Notes under the pieces: model-generated
What the model saw: the letters and a program-made list of their open reading frames with translations, nothing else
Told to the model about the DNA's origin: nothing
Databases searched by the model: none
Part shown: one piece after another, positions 1 to 8,221 of the stretch
How the letters are laid out: the number at the start of each line of letters is the position of its first letter
How positions within the stretch are numbered: the stretch's first letter is position 1
Source of the DNA: a bacterium
GTDB taxonomy: Bacteria; UBP6; UBA1177
NCBI GenBank assembly: GCA_017961325.1
Contig: JAGCXM010000029.1
Coordinates: forward strand, 1 to 52,196
Length of the DNA: 52,196 nucleotides
Direction of reading: 5' to 3'
Made by a program: the position numbers and the translations under genes

Positions 1-2
1 AA

Positions 3-326
3 AAAAAGAGGCTGGCCGAGGAAAAGCGTATAGCTGAACTCAAAAAGGCCGAAGAAAAAAAGAGACTGGCTGAGGAAAAGCGTATAGCTGAACTCAAAAA
101 GGCCGAAGAAAAAAAGAGACTGGCTGAGGAAAAGCGTATAGCTGAACTCAAAAAGACCGAAGAAAAAAAGCGGCTGGCTGAGGAAAGACGTATAGCTGAA
201 CTCAGAAAAGCCGAAGAGAAAAAGCGGCTGGCTGAGGAAAAACGTATAGCTGAACTCAGAAAAGCCGAAGAGAAAAAGCGGTTAGACGAAGAAAAACGGT
301 TAGCCGAACTTAAGAAAGCTGAAACT
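3..326 (+). repeat. Six in-frame 54-bp tandem repeats
   Basis: The unit is 54 bp (18 codons). The first three copies are almost identical at DNA level. Copies 4-6 drift progressively (CGG for AGA, AGAAAA for AAAAAG, then TTAGAC for CTGGCT). The array probably continues upstream of the window. The gradient of divergence suggests recent expansion at the 5' side and an older 3' edge. Confidence 0.9.
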
Positions 327-797
327 GAAAAAGAAAAACAGGCCGCCGCACGGCAGTTAAAAACTGTTAAATCGGAAGACGGAGAAATCCGTCAGCTGAA
401 AGTAACGAAAGTGGAAAAAGAACCGACTCTTGCCGAAAAACTGCCCGATCTTCCGGTCGTAAAACTGACGAAAAAAGGGAAACTCAAAAATCTTTTCTTT
501 CGTAAATTCCCCGAATTCAGCCGCGTAACGATGGAACTTGACGGAGAAGTAGACTACCAGTTCAGAGAAATCGTCGGAGGATTCGTAATAGATGTCCACA
601 ATTTCGCGAAAATTCCGCAATATCTGCTTAACATTATTGATACGCGTGCTTTCAAAGCCGAAGTAACCTACATTTTACCGAAAAAAGTCGACGATGTTCT
701 GAAAATCTACATAAAAACCAATGAAGGAATGGCGGTTCGCAAAAGCATGGACAAAAAATATATCCATTTTGATTTTTACAAGCCGACCATTGAGTAA
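3..797 (+). CDS. C-terminal part of secreted repeat protein with AMIN-like domain (5' end outside window)
   Basis: The reading frame is open from base 3 to the TAA at 795-797, so this is the 3' end of a longer gene; the GTG at 411 is internal. The visible product starts with six tandem 18-residue units (consensus KKRLAEEKRIAELKKAEE), a highly charged stretch that should form a long single helix or coiled coil like the TolA stalk. After a short linker, the last 95 or so residues look like an AMIN-type beta domain: a segment around VTMELDGEVDYQFREIV followed by GGFVIDVHN. AMIN domains are periplasmic and often target proteins to peptidoglycan or secretin complexes. I infer an envelope protein with a helical stalk and a cell-wall-binding end. 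The AMIN assignment is by pattern only, and the N-terminal domain is not visible. Confidence 0.7.
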   Translation, partial: KKRLAEEKRIAELKKAEEKKRLAEEKRIAELKKAEEKKRLAEEKRIAELKKTEEKKRLAEERRIAELRKAEEKKRLAEEKRIAELRKAEEKKRLDEEKRLAELKKAETEKEKQAAARQLKTVKSEDGEIRQLKVTKVEKEPTLAEKLPDLPVVKLTKKGKLKNLFFRKFPEFSRVTMELDGEVDYQFREIVGGFVIDVHNFAKIPQYLLNIIDTRAFKAEVTYILPKKVDDVLKIYIKTNEGMAVRKSMDKKYIHFDFYKPTIE

Positions 798-920
798 AAA
801 AAACCTTGTTGTTTCCGCCACTTATCATTTTTTTGCAAAAATTTTCAATTTTTTTTCAGAAAAATCACGACTTCATGTAACTAAATAAGTGTTATTAACT
901 TTGTTTTTTGAGGTGTTACA

Positions 921-2675
921 ATGAAAAAGTCTGTTATTTCAATGCTCCTTATGATTTGCCTTCTTATTTTCGCTGCTTGTAGTAGCACAAATAAAGATTT
1001 GATTGATTACGAGGGCAATTACGAGGGTGATTACAGTAATTCGAATGGCGATTACAACGACAATTACGACAAGGGTGATTCAGGTTATTACGACAACGCT
1101 GATGCCGAATCCTATGAGCCCGGGTATGATGAAGGGGACAATGCTTCTTATCCGGGAGATTCGGGAGACACCGGTTATGAAGACTGGGAATCTTCCGACA
1201 GCGAGAACTATAACGGATTTGATCCGGAAGAATCTGAACCTTCTGAAGAACCGAAACCGGGAGAACTTATTGAAAACGAGTGGGTTGAAACAAAAACCGA
1301 GAATACTTCCACATTCTCGATTGATGTCGATACTGCAAGCTACACGCTGATTAGAAACCACCTTATGAACTACAATTACATGCCCCCGAAAGATCAGGTC
1401 AGAATTGAGGAGATGGTCAACTATTTCGACTACGAATATCCGCAGCCCGAAGAGGGAAAGCCGTTCTCTGTAACGATGGAAATGACCGATTCTCCGTGGA
1501 GAGGTGACACGAAACTCGTTATGTTCGGACTTCAGGGAAAACAGCTTGCGGCAGATGAAATCACTGTACAGAATCTGGTTTTCCTTATAGACGTTTCAGG
1601 TTCGATGTACGGTGCCAACAAACTCGGTCTTCTTAAAACATCATTTAAAAAGCTAGTTGAAAAGCTCAATAAAGACGACAAAGTCTCGATCGTTACTTAT
1701 GCAAGCGGTACAGCTGTTGTTCTCGATTCCGTAAGCGGAGACAAAAAAGATGAAATAATTGCGGCTATAGAAGATCTTAAAGCGGGCGGATCCACTGCCG
1801 GTGCTGCCGGGATCCAGAGTGCGTACGCTCTTGCAGAAAAGAATTACAGCAAAGACGCAAACAACAGGATAATCCTTGCTACCGACGGTGATTTCAATGT
1901 CGGAATTTATGATACCGGCGAGCTTGTTTCATACATCGAAACCGAGAGAAACAAAGGAATTTATCTCACTATCCTCGGTTTCGGAATGGGTAACTATCAG
2001 GACGACAGAATGGAACAGCTTTCCAACGCCGGCAACGGAAACTATTTCTATGTTGATAACGAAAGAGAATCCGACAAGATTTTTACTTACGACCTTATGG
2101 GAACGATGTTCACTATCGCGAAAGACGTCAAGCTTCAGGTCGTTTTCAACCCTGCAAAAATCGCAAAATACCGTCTTATAGGCTACGAAAACCGCGTTAT
2201 GGCGAATGAAGACTTCAACGACGACACCAAAGATGCGGGCGAGATCGGCGCAGGTCACAGAGTTACGGCGTTCTATGAAGTCTTCTTAGCAGAAAAGAAA
2301 GCGGCTGAAACTCCGGAAACCGAAACTGATCCCGAAGAAGGCGGTTCAGAACCGGCTGCTGAGCCTGAAACGGAATTCGGTGAAGACGATTTCCTCGTTC
2401 TCAAAATGCGCTACAAAGAACCCAATGCTGATATCAGCAAGTATATGGACACCACTATGAATTCTGCAAATGTCACGGCCGAAATGAGTCAGAATATGGG
2501 CTTTGCATCGGCTGTAGCAGAATTCGGCATGCTTCTCAGAGACTCGAAATTCAAGGCTGATTCAAGCTATGATTCTGTTCTGAAGCGCGCACAGGCGAAT
2601 ATCGGCAAAGACATTTTCGGTTTCCGCGGCGAATTCCTCGAGATGGTCGAAATTGCGAAAACACTTGACAAATAA
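921..2675 (+). CDS. YfbK-type vWA-domain lipoprotein
   Basis: This 584-residue lipoprotein has a signal peptide with lipobox FAAC, so Cys20 would be the lipidated residue. Residues 21 to about 115 are a low-complexity Asp/Tyr/Gly/Glu linker. The rest follows the YfbK family: an N-terminal vWA-associated region with TFSIDVDTASYTLIRN and EEMVNYFDYEYP, a vWA domain whose MIDAS motif DVSGSM lies at about residue 224 with ATDGDFN near 320, and the DUF3520-like C-terminal region. vWA domains bind divalent metal and partner proteins. The biochemical role of the YfbK family is not established. The ATG at 921 is preceded by GAGGTG at 910-915. No partner gene (for example a MoxR ATPase) is adjacent. 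Confidence 0.85.
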   Translation: MKKSVISMLLMICLLIFAACSSTNKDLIDYEGNYEGDYSNSNGDYNDNYDKGDSGYYDNADAESYEPGYDEGDNASYPGDSGDTGYEDWESSDSENYNGFDPEESEPSEEPKPGELIENEWVETKTENTSTFSIDVDTASYTLIRNHLMNYNYMPPKDQVRIEEMVNYFDYEYPQPEEGKPFSVTMEMTDSPWRGDTKLVMFGLQGKQLAADEITVQNLVFLIDVSGSMYGANKLGLLKTSFKKLVEKLNKDDKVSIVTYASGTAVVLDSVSGDKKDEIIAAIEDLKAGGSTAGAAGIQSAYALAEKNYSKDANNRIILATDGDFNVGIYDTGELVSYIETERNKGIYLTILGFGMGNYQDDRMEQLSNAGNGNYFYVDNERESDKIFTYDLMGTMFTIAKDVKLQVVFNPAKIAKYRLIGYENRVMANEDFNDDTKDAGEIGAGHRVTAFYEVFLAEKKAAETPETETDPEEGGSEPAAEPETEFGEDDFLVLKMRYKEPNADISKYMDTTMNSANVTAEMSQNMGFASAVAEFGMLLRDSKFKADSSYDSVLKRAQANIGKDIFGFRGEFLEMVEIAKTLDK

Positions 2676-2710
2676 TTCTTTTTGAACTTTTCAGCATAAA
2701 AATCAATAAC

Positions 2711-2761
2711 TTAGTGTTTCACTAAAAAAAATCTTGACAAATTTAACAAAATCACTATCAA
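2711..2761 (+). promoter_or_regulatory. Candidate rho promoter with adjacent AT-rich hairpin
   Basis: TTGACA at 2734-2739 is followed after 16 bp by TATCAA at 2756-2761 (4/6 to TATAAT). That would give a leader of about 150 nt before rho. Just upstream, TTAGTG-TTT-CACTAA at 2711-2725 is a perfect 6-bp inverted repeat followed by an A-run. rho is commonly autoregulated through its leader in other bacteria, so the long untranslated leader (2762-2916) is where such control would sit. No attenuator is evident by eye. Confidence 0.45.
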
Positions 2762-2916
2762 TCGCCCCGTGAATTTCGTTTTGTTCACTCTCAATGCTTG
2801 GGTGTTTTAACAAAAATCAAAAATTGACTCTTTGTTTTTGGTAGGAAATGGGTTGTTTCTTTGAAAAAATCCTTTAACTCGATTGACAATATTTTATTAA
2901 CTTTTTGGAGACTCTT

Positions 2917-4167
2917 ATGAATTTACAGGAATTGAAGAACAAAAAGGCTGACGAACTCATCGCAATGGCCGAACAGCTCGGAATCGAAGAAGCTTCGTCG
3001 AAGAGATTTCAGGAACTCGTTTATGAAATTCTGCAGAAACTCGTTGAAAACAACGAAATCATCATGGCTGAAGGCGTTTTGCAGATCCTTCCCGATGGTT
3101 ACGGTTTCTTGAGAAGTCCTAAATACAACTATCTTCCGGGTCCGGACGATATTTATATTCCACCGTCAATGATAAAAAGATACGGTCTCCGTACCGGTCA
3201 GACGATAAGCGGCGAAATCAGAAGCCCGAAAGAAGGCGAAAGATACTTCGCTCTTCAGAAAATCACATCCGTTTTCGAATCTGAAGACATCGAAAAGAAC
3301 AGACACACGCCTCTTTTTGACAACCTGACTCCGTTCTATCCGACAAAAAAGATTCATCTCGAAACGAAAAGCACCGTTATGTCAACGAGAATCATGGATC
3401 TCCTTGTTCCGATAGGCATGGGACAGCGCGGCCTTCTCGTTGCTCCGCCGAGAACCGGTAAAACCGTTCTTCTTCAGGACATTGCACATTCGATTACCGA
3501 AAATCATCCCGATGTTTTCCTCATCGTTCTCCTTATCGACGAACGTCCCGAGGAAGTTACCGATATGATGAGAAGCGTTAAGGCGGAAGTCATCGCTTCG
3601 ACATTCGACGAACCGGCTACACGCCACGTTCAGGTTGCCGAAATGGTTCTCGAAAAGGCTAAGAGAATGGTCGAATACGGCAAAGACGTCGTTATTCTTC
3701 TCGACTCGATCACAAGACTTGCGAGAGCTTACAATGCAGTCGTTCCGCCGTCAGGCAAGATCCTCTCCGGCGGTGTTGACGCAAACGCTCTCCACAAACC
3801 GAAAAGATTCTTCGGTGCTGCAAGAAACATCGAGGAAGGCGGCTCGCTCACCATCATAGCGACTGCACTTATCGATACCGGAAGCCGTATGGACGAAGTC
3901 ATTTTCGAAGAGTTCAAAGGAACGGGTAACATGGAAGTCCACCTTGACAGAAAGCTCATGGAAAAGAGAATTTTCCCGTGTCTCGACATCAACAAGTCGG
4001 CGACAAGAAAGGAAGAACTGCTGCTTGAACCTGACGTTCTCAACAAGGTATGGATCCTCAGAAAGCTCCTTCACCCGCTCAATGTCATCGACTCCATGGA
4101 GTTCATGCTCGACAAGATGGGCAAGACCAAATCCAACAAGGATTTCCTGAAGGCTATGAACGCATAA
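2917..4167 (+). CDS. rho: Transcription termination factor Rho
   Basis: Rho is the hexameric RNA-dependent helicase that ends factor-dependent transcription. The product is 416 residues, normal for the compact form of the family. It has an N-terminal Rho_N helical region, a cold-shock-like RNA-binding domain ([21 protein letters not shown]), the P-loop APPRTGKT at about residues 176-183, Walker [16 protein letters not shown], and the conserved [31 protein letters not shown] segment shortened here to its landmarks (Q- and R-loop region). I chose the ATG at 2917 because GGAG at 2907-2910 sits 6 nt upstream. A TTG at 2905 is in frame but would leave the Shine-Dalgarno inside the gene. It appears monocistronic or weakly coupled to the following small gene. 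Confidence 0.97.
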   Translation: MNLQELKNKKADELIAMAEQLGIEEASSKRFQELVYEILQKLVENNEIIMAEGVLQILPDGYGFLRSPKYNYLPGPDDIYIPPSMIKRYGLRTGQTISGEIRSPKEGERYFALQKITSVFESEDIEKNRHTPLFDNLTPFYPTKKIHLETKSTVMSTRIMDLLVPIGMGQRGLLVAPPRTGKTVLLQDIAHSITENHPDVFLIVLLIDERPEEVTDMMRSVKAEVIASTFDEPATRHVQVAEMVLEKAKRMVEYGKDVVILLDSITRLARAYNAVVPPSGKILSGGVDANALHKPKRFFGAARNIEEGGSLTIIATALIDTGSRMDEVIFEEFKGTGNMEVHLDRKLMEKRIFPCLDINKSATRKEELLLEPDVLNKVWILRKLLHPLNVIDSMEFMLDKMGKTKSNKDFLKAMNA

Positions 4168-4171
4168 CTCT

Positions 4172-4681
4172 TTGAAATCACGTTATTTTTCATATCCTGC
4201 CCGTCGCCCGGCAAAAAAAAGGATCTTTCTGGTTTTTCTGATTGCCGCAGTCGTCGCGGCAGGATTTTTTTTGCGTAAAAAATCTTACGGATATCCTTTT
4301 CTTTGGTCGCAAAGTTCACCGGAAACCATGACTTTTGAAAAGGCTGTTTCATACTGCGGGAATCTTACCGAAAATGAATTCGACGACTGGCGTCTTCCCA
4401 CACTTTTTGAAATCAAAACTCTTGAAAGCAGGTGTCTGGAAGAGGAGAACAACGATTTCTGCGCCGTTACCGACAGCTGCGAATGGGACGGATGTGAAAA
4501 CGAACTTTGCGGAAGGTGTATCAAGTATGAAGAATCTGTTGAATTTGGATCGTTCTGGACAACAACTGAAAATTCAGACGGAAAAGTCGCTGTCTTTATA
4601 ATAAGTGTCGGAAAAATTGAAAAAAATCAATCACTTAAAAACGAGACCCATTCAGTGAAGTGCGTAAGGGAACTTTACTAA
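4172..4681 (+). CDS. Small membrane-anchored DUF1566 (Lcl-type) protein
   Basis: This is a 169-residue protein starting at TTG 4172, four bases after the rho stop. A basic N-terminus is followed by one hydrophobic segment (about residues 17-35), consistent with a signal anchor. The rest matches the DUF1566/Lcl fold signature: AVSYCGNLTENEFDDWRLPT, FEIKTLESRC, then SFWTTTEN and VKCVREL at the end. Several cysteines (CEWDGCENELCGRC) suggest disulfides outside the cytoplasm. The function of the domain is unknown. There is no good ribosome binding site, so expression may depend on coupling to rho. The in-frame ATG at 4328 would remove the membrane segment and is less likely. Confidence 0.7.
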   Translation: MKSRYFSYPARRPAKKRIFLVFLIAAVVAAGFFLRKKSYGYPFLWSQSSPETMTFEKAVSYCGNLTENEFDDWRLPTLFEIKTLESRCLEEENNDFCAVTDSCEWDGCENELCGRCIKYEESVEFGSFWTTTENSDGKVAVFIISVGKIEKNQSLKNETHSVKCVRELY

Positions 4682-4689
4682 GAATGAAT

Positions 4690-4717
4690 TTGCCACTTTC
4701 AATATTTTCGCTATAAT
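4690..4717 (+). promoter_or_regulatory. Strong sigma70-type promoter for the ior operon
   Basis: TTGCCA at 4690-4695 (5/6 to the -35 consensus), a 16-bp spacer, and a perfect TATAAT at 4712-4717. Transcription would start near 4724, giving a leader of about 47 nt before the ATG at 4771. Confidence 0.75.
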
Positions 4718-4770
4718 CAGCGGTTTTTTGTTTATTAAGGTTATTTAAGGAATAATTTCGGGAGATTTCA

Positions 4771-7281
4771 ATGGCTGATTTTTTGAAACTTGTCGATTCG
4801 CCGGCGGGAACGCGCCTCATTCTTCAGGGCAACAGTGCTTTCGCTCTCGGCGTAGTTCATGCCGGTTACCACGCTGCTGACGGTTATCCGGGCACTCCGA
4901 GCACCGAAGTCATCGATAAAAACCTCAAGTATGTTCAGGACAGAATGACTGTCGGCTGGAGCGTAAACGAAGCATCGGCCGTCGCCGTCACCATCGGTCA
5001 TGCCGTTGCAGGCATGGACAGCGTCGTCACGATGAAGATCCCCGGCCTTTTCCAGGCAGCCGATACGATCACGACCTCAGCTTTCTACACCGGTCAGATG
5101 GGCGCTTTCGTCGTTTACGCGGCTACTGACTATGTTCCGTCGAGCACACAGCACGTAATTGACGCGAGATACTTCCTGAGTGCGGCAAGAATTCCGGTTC
5201 TCGAGCCTAGAAATCATCAGGAACTTTACGATATGGCTTTCATCGCAGCCGATCTTTCGAGAATATTCAAAACCCAGGTCTGCATTCTGCCGAGCGGTAT
5301 TCTGGCTCACAGCGAAGGCCTCGTCGTAACGAGGGAACCGCGCAAAATCGAGCCGATGCCCGTTCCGGCCGATCTTTCTAAGTGGATGCTCATGCCCGGG
5401 ATCGCAAGGAAAAACTACAACGAAGCGACTACTCACAGGATCCCTGAAGTACTTAAATTCACTGAACAAAATGACACTTTCATAAAAGAGACGGAGGGAA
5501 AGGACGATTTCGGCATCGTCGTTGTAGGCGAAAGCGAAATGATCGTCAAAGAGGCTCTTCTCAACGTCGGACTTGAACCGTCTATCCTTTCAATGTCGGT
5601 CGCAAACCCCGTTCCGATAAGCAGGATCCGCGATTTCGCTTTGAAAATCAAAGGGAAACTTTTCGTTTTCGAGGACGGCGACAGATTCTTGCAGGAAAAA
5701 ATAGAAGCTGCCGGAATAGCAGTCATAGGAAAGCCGGAATATTCGGTACTTACAGACTGGACTCCGCAGGATGTTATTGATTTCCTTAAAGATTTTATCG
5801 AGATAAAACTTCACAGGGAATCTGAAAAACCGCTTATAAAGCCTCTTGTCAGACCTCCTTCAATCTGCCCCGGATGTCCTTTCCGCGGTTATGCCCTTTC
5901 GGCTGAAAACCTGAGAAAGAAAGGAAAACTTTTTGCAGGTTTCGGCGAAATCGGCTGCTCTACCCTCCTTTTCATAAACAAAGGAATCGACACCGTACTC
6001 TGCATGGGCGGAAGCGACTCGATGAGACAGGGTTTCTGCCTCAGCAGGCCTGAGATGGCTTCAAAAGTCGTCAGCGTAATCGGAGACTCGTGCGAGTGCC
6101 ACAGCGGCCTTGATGCGACGAGAAACGGCGTTTTCAGAAACGTTCCAGGCGTAAAAGTCATTCTCAACAACAGCGTAACGGCGATGACAGGCGGCCAGCC
6201 CGCTCCGACAAGCTATACAAACCTCGCTGGAGTTCCCAACAAATTCAGGCTGAAAGAGGCGATTGCGGCTGAAAAATGCGATGTCGTCGCAGTCAACGCT
6301 TACGATCTTGCAGACATTGAAAAAGCTCTCGAAAAAGCTCTCGACGACGCCGAAACGGGCAAATTCACCAATCTGGTCATCGAAGGTCCGTGCCAGCAGA
6401 TCATGGACAAATCCCAGAAGAAGAGAACGATAAAGATCGATGCCGGAAAGTGCAGAAAATGCGGTAGATGCAATGTCTGCCCCGGCATCAAATTCGATAA
6501 GGAAAAAGGCCCCGAATTTACGAACATGTGCATAAACTGCGGCGGAAACAAACAGATCTGCATGCAGAGATGTCCGTTCGGAGCGATTGTTCCGGTCGAA
6601 GTAACCGAAAAGAAGGCAAAAGCTGAAGCCGAAGTCAGAATTCCTGAAGAAATCAAGGATGTTACAGTTGCAAAAGAGCTTCTTCCGGAATCGATCAGAG
6701 TTGCTATCCGCGGCATCGGCGGACAGGGGAACCTCTTCTTCGGAAAAGTTCTGAGTGAAGTCGCGCTCCACACGCCGTACGGTGAAACCGGCATCGTGAA
6801 AGGCGATACTCACGGCATGGCACAGCTCGGCGGCAGCGTAATTTCGACCTTCGCATGCGGCAGAGTTTTCAGCCCGATCCTTTCACCGAAAAGCACGGAT
6901 GTCCTCGTCGTAATGGAGACTTCCGAAGTTTTCTGCAACGGCTTCCTCGATCTTTTGAAGCCGGACGGAACGATCATCCTCAACCGTTTCGAATCGCTTC
7001 CTGCGAACGCGAAAAAGGAAGATTACCCGAAAATCGAAGAGATCAGAAAAGCGCTTGCAAACTACAGGGTCATCGAAACGGATGTCCTTGAAACCGTTGC
7101 AAAAATCGGCGACAAATCCGGCAAAACGGCGAATATCGCGATGCTCGGACTTCTCTCCTCGATTGAACCTTTCTCGGCTATTCCGAAAGAGATATGGCTT
7201 AAGGCTCTGATGAAACTTTCGCCTACCGGTGCGGCCAAGGCGGCAAACTACGTGGCATTCAATGCAGGACGGGGAGAATAG
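4771..7281 (+). CDS. iorAB: Indolepyruvate:ferredoxin oxidoreductase, fused alpha and beta subunits (IorA-IorB)
   Basis: The enzyme oxidatively decarboxylates aryl pyruvates (from transaminated Trp, Phe, Tyr) to aryl-acetyl-CoA and reduces ferredoxin. The 836 residues read as IorA followed by IorB. There is a PFOR-type N-terminal domain (GYPGTPSTEVID), a TPP-binding domain (GDSCECHSGLDATRN at about 437-451, then TAMTGGQPAP), two 4Fe-4S motifs near residues 560-605 ending in CPG and CPFGAI, and an IorB gamma-type domain from about 643 (IRGIGGQGNLFFGKVL, DTHGMAQLGGS). IorA and IorB are separate genes in most organisms; here they form one chain. Cluster spacing is slightly unusual: C-x2-C-x2-C-x2-CP and C-x2-C-x6-C-x3-CP. 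GGAG at 4761-4764 supports the ATG. It suggests anaerobic amino-acid fermentation or aryl-acid turnover. Confidence 0.92.
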   Translation: MADFLKLVDSPAGTRLILQGNSAFALGVVHAGYHAADGYPGTPSTEVIDKNLKYVQDRMTVGWSVNEASAVAVTIGHAVAGMDSVVTMKIPGLFQAADTITTSAFYTGQMGAFVVYAATDYVPSSTQHVIDARYFLSAARIPVLEPRNHQELYDMAFIAADLSRIFKTQVCILPSGILAHSEGLVVTREPRKIEPMPVPADLSKWMLMPGIARKNYNEATTHRIPEVLKFTEQNDTFIKETEGKDDFGIVVVGESEMIVKEALLNVGLEPSILSMSVANPVPISRIRDFALKIKGKLFVFEDGDRFLQEKIEAAGIAVIGKPEYSVLTDWTPQDVIDFLKDFIEIKLHRESEKPLIKPLVRPPSICPGCPFRGYALSAENLRKKGKLFAGFGEIGCSTLLFINKGIDTVLCMGGSDSMRQGFCLSRPEMASKVVSVIGDSCECHSGLDATRNGVFRNVPGVKVILNNSVTAMTGGQPAPTSYTNLAGVPNKFRLKEAIAAEKCDVVAVNAYDLADIEKALEKALDDAETGKFTNLVIEGPCQQIMDKSQKKRTIKIDAGKCRKCGRCNVCPGIKFDKEKGPEFTNMCINCGGNKQICMQRCPFGAIVPVEVTEKKAKAEAEVRIPEEIKDVTVAKELLPESIRVAIRGIGGQGNLFFGKVLSEVALHTPYGETGIVKGDTHGMAQLGGSVISTFACGRVFSPILSPKSTDVLVVMETSEVFCNGFLDLLKPDGTIILNRFESLPANAKKEDYPKIEEIRKALANYRVIETDVLETVAKIGDKSGKTANIAMLGLLSSIEPFSAIPKEIWLKALMKLSPTGAAKAANYVAFNAGRGE

Positions 7282-7282
7282 T

Positions 7283-8221
7283 TTGCCCGAATCTGCAACC
7301 TCTGGAAAATATTCAGAAATTACCGGAAAGATTTTTCTGGTTTTATTTATTCTTTCGATTTTTTCGACATTCATTTTCTGGTGGAGCGGACTCAGTGACA
7401 GAAACGCGCTCGATGAAGAAACCGAGCGGAAATTTGCCGAAATCCTCAACGAAAATTTTAAGCCCGGAGACATTGTCTTTACAGAAAACGACTGGGATCT
7501 GGACTTTCTGAAAAATCTCAGAAGCGGAATTTTACCGGTTTTTTTGGATCTGAAAAATGCGACGGAAAGATCGGCCGCTATGATGAAAAACAGCGGAGAC
7601 AGAGTTTTTCTGCTGCTCAAATCGGAAAAATCGCGGGAATTTTACATTAAAAAACTGAATTTGAAGGTTATAGAGGTTTTCAAAGCAGGCAAAGGCGAGG
7701 TTCTTCTTGCCGAAACGCTTTTCAAAACTGTGAAAAAAACTCTCGTTTTCTCCCGTGACATCGGCAAAGCTAAGAAAGTGACCTTTGTAAGCGGCGAAAA
7801 AAGCGAAGAGTGCCGCAAAGTTTCCGAAACGAAGTGGCAGTGTTCCAATGAAAACTGGAATTACGTCGGCCTGACGACTGCATCTTTCAACGGACGGCAG
7901 CAACAGGCGGTCTGGGCGCATCCGGTTTCAGGAAAAACGCTTGAAATTGTTTTTGAAGTACCGGAAAACAGCAGAAAACTTCAATTCAATTCTGTTTTTG
8001 CCGAATCGGCTTACCGCTCGAAAAACCGTGAACCGGTCAACATTGAAATTCTTGCTGACGGAAAGAATCTGCTGAAATATGCAAGCCAGTTCACTTCAAA
8101 AGTGACGGAAAAAAGCACAAAACTACCTGAAAACATTAAAGAACTTACAATAAAACTTAACGTCTCCGACGACAGACAGAGACACTTTGTTTTTAACGGA
8201 TATCTGACTGATGAACTTTAA
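7283..8221 (+). CDS. Membrane-anchored protein of unknown function, partner of the glycosyltransferase
   Basis: I do not recognise this family. The TTG at 7283, two bases past the iorAB stop, is the best start because GGGGAG at 7271-7276 is 6 nt upstream; the in-frame GTG at 7229 would overlap iorAB by 53 bp. The product is 312 residues with one hydrophobic N-terminal segment (FLVLFILSIFSTFIFWW), so most of it should be periplasmic. The first half has an alternating pattern (GDIVFTENDWDLDFL, GDRVFLLLKSEKSREFY) that could be a Rossmann-like alpha/beta fold resembling the soluble part of some PMT-family glycosyltransferases. The second half is beta-rich, possibly jelly-roll. It overlaps the following glycosyltransferase gene by 11 bp, so the two are probably translated together. 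Confidence 0.65.
   Translation: MPESATSGKYSEITGKIFLVLFILSIFSTFIFWWSGLSDRNALDEETERKFAEILNENFKPGDIVFTENDWDLDFLKNLRSGILPVFLDLKNATERSAAMMKNSGDRVFLLLKSEKSREFYIKKLNLKVIEVFKAGKGEVLLAETLFKTVKKTLVFSRDIGKAKKVTFVSGEKSEECRKVSETKWQCSNENWNYVGLTTASFNGRQQQAVWAHPVSGKTLEIVFEVPENSRKLQFNSVFAESAYRSKNREPVNIEILADGKNLLKYASQFTSKVTEKSTKLPENIKELTIKLNVSDDRQRHFVFNGYLTDEL

Noticed and set aside
3-326. Regular 54-bp repeats as a CRISPR array
   Set aside because: There are no unique spacers; the units are contiguous, in frame and code for a helical repeat.
2883-2911. TTGACA at 2883-2888 as the rho promoter
   Set aside because: The -10 box would fall on the rho ribosome binding site, leaving no leader. The TTGACA at 2734 is better placed.
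6061-6813. 250-residue minus-strand frame inside iorAB
   Set aside because: It overlaps Fe-S and TPP motifs of a clearly conserved gene on the other strand and shows no domain.
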